Shown piece by piece: positions 5,247-6,923 of a DNA stretch of 6,923 nt. Made by a program: the position numbers and the translations under genes. The notes under the pieces were generated by a model. It was not told the origin of the DNA and ran no database searches. It saw only the letters and a program-made list of their open reading frames with translations. Numbering within the stretch: the first letter of the stretch is position 1; every line of letters begins with the position of its first letter. The stretch comes from an uncultured Erythrobacteraceae bacterium. Lineage in GTDB: Bacteria > Pseudomonadota > Alphaproteobacteria > Sphingomonadales > Sphingomonadaceae. The stretch is from NCBI GenBank assembly GCA_950071875.1, contig CATMNW010000136.1, positions 1 through 6,923 on the forward strand, in the 5' to 3' direction.

Positions 5247-6449
5247 TTGCGCACATTTCCTGACGCCAAGGCCGTAGTTCGCGAACTTTCGCCGGACGAA
5301 CCCATCATTCTCAACCGCCCGCACGCTGCTGCGCGCGCGGCGCGTTTCTTCGTCGAGAAATTCCCGGGCAAGTCGCTCTACGCGGTAAAGGCCAATCCTT
5401 CGCCCGAACTGTTGCAGATCTTGTGGGATAACGGCGTCACGCATTACGACGTGGCCTCGATTGCCGAAGTGCGCCTGGTGCGCGCAACGCTGCCCGATGC
5501 CGTCCTGTGCTTCATGCACCCGGTCAAGGCACCGAGCGCAATCCGCGAAGCATACCACCAGCACGGCGTGAAAACCTTCAGCCTCGACAGTGTCGAGGAA
5601 CTGGAAAAGATCGTCGAAGCCTGCCGCGGAAACGATGGCGAAGCTGCACGGGACCTGCGCCTGTGCATCCGCTTGCGCGTATCCAGCGAATATTCCGAAC
5701 TCAGCCTGGCATCGAAATTCGGCTGCGACCTGACCGAAGCGCCCGAACTGCTGCAGCTGACCCGCCAGCATGCCGACTGGCTCGGCGTTTGCTTCCACGT
5801 GGGTAGCCAGGCGATGACGCCCTTCGCCTATGTCCAGGCACTGGAGCGCGTACGCGTCGCCATCGGCGAAGCTTCGGTGGTCATCGACATGGTCGATGTC
5901 GGCGGCGGTTTCCCCAGCGTTTATCCGGGCATGGAGCCTCCGCCGCTGGAGGACTATTTCCAGATCATCCACCAGAACTTCTACAACCTGCCGATCGCCT
6001 ACAACGCCGAACTCTGGTGCGAGCCGGGCCGTGCGCTGTGCGCCGAGTATTCGTCGCTGATCGTCAAGGTCGAGAAGCGCCGCGGCGAAGAGCTTTACAT
6101 CAACGACGGTGCGTATGGCGCGCTATTCGATGCCGCGCATGTGGACTGGAAATTCCCCGTCCGCGCGCTGGAAGACGATCTCATCAAGCCGGACATGGAC
6201 TTCGCTTTCTACGGCCCGACCTGCGACGATGCGGATTACATGCAGGGCCCGTTCCTGCTGCCCGAGGATATCCAGGCAGGTGATTTCATCGAGATCGGGA
6301 TGCTCGGCGCTTACGGTGCCGCGATGAAGACCGATTTCAACGGCTTCGGCGCAGCCGAACGGATCGTGGTAGAAGACGAGCCGATGGCCAGCCTTTACGA
6401 CGGCAGCCGCACCCGCCCGGCGGCTGACAATGTGGTAAGCCTGCGCTGA
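5247..6449 (+). CDS. odc: Ornithine decarboxylase, fold-III PLP enzyme (possibly also lysine-active)
   Basis: This is a 400-residue group IV (eukaryotic-type, alanine-racemase fold) decarboxylase that converts ornithine to putrescine in the cytoplasm. Visible motifs: PLP Lys48 in YAVKANPSP; DVASIAEV; HVGSQ with His184; the glycine loop VGGGFP at 219-221; EPGR at 259-262; DGAYG at 287-291; and Cys326 in GPTCDDAD, the position of the catalytic cysteine donated by the partner subunit, so active sites should form at the dimer interface. Bifunctional lysine/ornithine enzymes occur in this family, and specificity cannot be settled here. I chose TTG 5247 because AGGGGG lies nine bases upstream and the protein then begins just before the conserved region. 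An in-frame TTG at 5202 would add 15 poorly typical residues and would lie inside the structured leader. Putrescine from this enzyme would feed the dehydrogenase and NspC encoded upstream. A strong terminator follows. Confidence 0.93.
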   Translation: MRTFPDAKAVVRELSPDEPIILNRPHAAARAARFFVEKFPGKSLYAVKANPSPELLQILWDNGVTHYDVASIAEVRLVRATLPDAVLCFMHPVKAPSAIREAYHQHGVKTFSLDSVEELEKIVEACRGNDGEAARDLRLCIRLRVSSEYSELSLASKFGCDLTEAPELLQLTRQHADWLGVCFHVGSQAMTPFAYVQALERVRVAIGEASVVIDMVDVGGGFPSVYPGMEPPPLEDYFQIIHQNFYNLPIAYNAELWCEPGRALCAEYSSLIVKVEKRRGEELYINDGAYGALFDAAHVDWKFPVRALEDDLIKPDMDFAFYGPTCDDADYMQGPFLLPEDIQAGDFIEIGMLGAYGAAMKTDFNGFGAAERIVVEDEPMASLYDGSRTRPAADNVVSLR

Positions 6450-6471
6450 TCAATCCGCAGCCTTGCGATCG

Positions 6472-6509
6472 AAAGACCCCGGCCAGCCACGCGCTTGCCG
6501 GGGTTTTTT
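6472..6509 (+). terminator. Intrinsic terminator of odc
   Basis: CCCCGGC (6477-6483) pairs with GCCGGGG (6497-6503). The stem continues inward, after one mismatch, by AGC/GCT (6485-6487 with 6493-6495) around a five-base loop. Six T residues follow directly (6504-6509), and purines AAAGA precede the stem and can pair with them. It lies about 25 bases after the odc stop. Confidence 0.92.
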
Positions 6510-6568
6510 CTTGCAACACACACGGCTGAACCCGATGCTCATATCGAGAGAGAAGGAAAGGCAGCCCC

Positions 6569-6923
6569 ATGATCGAGTTTTTTACAGCGCCTGCGCCCAA
6601 TGGCTGGAAGGTCGCGATCATGCTGGAAGAGTGCGGGCTGGATTACGAGCCGCGCTGGGTAAACCTCGCAGCGGGCGACCAGCACACCGAGGATTACCTT
6701 TCGATCAATCCCAACGGCCGTATCCCCGCGATTACCGATCACGACCCTGCCGATGGCGGGGAACCGGTAACCGTGTTCGAATCCGGTGCGGTCCTGCTTT
6801 ATCTGGCGGAGAAGTCGGGACGGTTCCTGCCCACCGACCTGCGCGGAATCTCGCGCGTGCGGCAGTGGCTGTTCTGGCAGGTCGGCCACCTCGGCCCGAC
6901 GCTGGGCCAGCACGGCCACTTCC
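6569..6923 (+). CDS. YfcG/YghU-like glutathione S-transferase, N-terminal part
   Basis: The first 118 residues are present; the gene continues past the window. They cover the thioredoxin-like N-terminal domain and the start of the helical domain. SINPNGRIPAI carries the conserved cis-proline of GSTs, FESGAVLLYLAEKSGRFLP carries the glutathione-binding Glu-Ser pair, and QWLFWQVGHLGPTLGQ is typical of the YfcG/Nu-class group. Enzymes of this group act as glutathione-dependent disulfide reductases or peroxidases in the cytoplasm. The start ATG 6569 is preceded by AAGGAAAGG (6553-6561) at seven bases. Asn11 of the APNG segment, which contacts glutathione in E. coli YfcG, is kept, but the preceding Thr9 is Ala here. 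The gene is separated from odc by a strong terminator, so it should have its own promoter within 6510-6552; I see only a weak TTGCAA at 6511 and no clear -10. No functional link with the polyamine genes is evident. Confidence 0.92.
   Translation, partial: MIEFFTAPAPNGWKVAIMLEECGLDYEPRWVNLAAGDQHTEDYLSINPNGRIPAITDHDPADGGEPVTVFESGAVLLYLAEKSGRFLPTDLRGISRVRQWLFWQVGHLGPTLGQHGHF

Noticed and set aside
5212..5277. 21-codon ATG frame overlapping the start of odc
   Set aside because: Its ATG lies in the tetraloop hairpin stem, it has no Shine-Dalgarno, and it extends into odc out of frame. It is less plausible as a leader peptide than the 5126 frame.

Overview
The window looks like chromosomal DNA of a G+C-rich alphaproteobacterium, most likely of the order Sphingomonadales (Erythrobacter/Sphingomonas-like). 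I base this on codon bias and on recalled resemblance of the proteins; I ran no search. Nothing indicates a mobile element, phage, CRISPR array, tRNA or rRNA.

Layout. Positions 1-3441 hold a tightly packed plus-strand operon. It contains the 3' end of a carboxy(nor)spermidine dehydrogenase gene, an exported DUF5694 protein, a lipoprotein resembling peptidyl-alpha-hydroxyglycine alpha-amidating lyase (PAL), and nspC (carboxynorspermidine/carboxyspermidine decarboxylase). Each junction overlaps: 1 base (TGATG), 19 bases, and 1 base (TGATG). nspC converges on a minus-strand DUF3137 membrane-protein gene, and their stop codons share one CTAG. A 69-bp divergent region separates the DUF3137 gene from lemA. 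After lemA come two hairpins, the second terminator-like, and then a leader before a fold-III PLP ornithine decarboxylase gene (odc). A strong intrinsic terminator closes odc. A YfcG-like glutathione S-transferase gene begins at 6569 and runs off the window.

How the genes fit together. Ornithine decarboxylase makes putrescine. Carboxyspermidine dehydrogenase condenses putrescine with aspartate semialdehyde to carboxyspermidine, and NspC decarboxylates this to spermidine. The window therefore holds the last three steps of the S-adenosylmethionine-decarboxylase-independent spermidine route, in two transcription units. The two envelope genes between the dehydrogenase and nspC, and the lemA/DUF3137 pair between nspC and odc, have no obvious role in polyamine synthesis.

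Most interesting signal. The RNA just upstream of odc can fold into a three-way junction. Its 13-pair closing helix (5177-5189 with 5230-5242) buries the AGGGGG ribosome-binding site of a TTG start at 5247. One inner arm is capped by a GCAA tetraloop, and an upstream C-run can compete for the same strand. This looks like a cis-acting translational switch. By location it could belong to the known alphaproteobacterial speF leader family; a covariance-model search would decide. A second structure of note is a perfect 8-bp inverted repeat that frames the ribosome-binding site of the DUF3137 gene.
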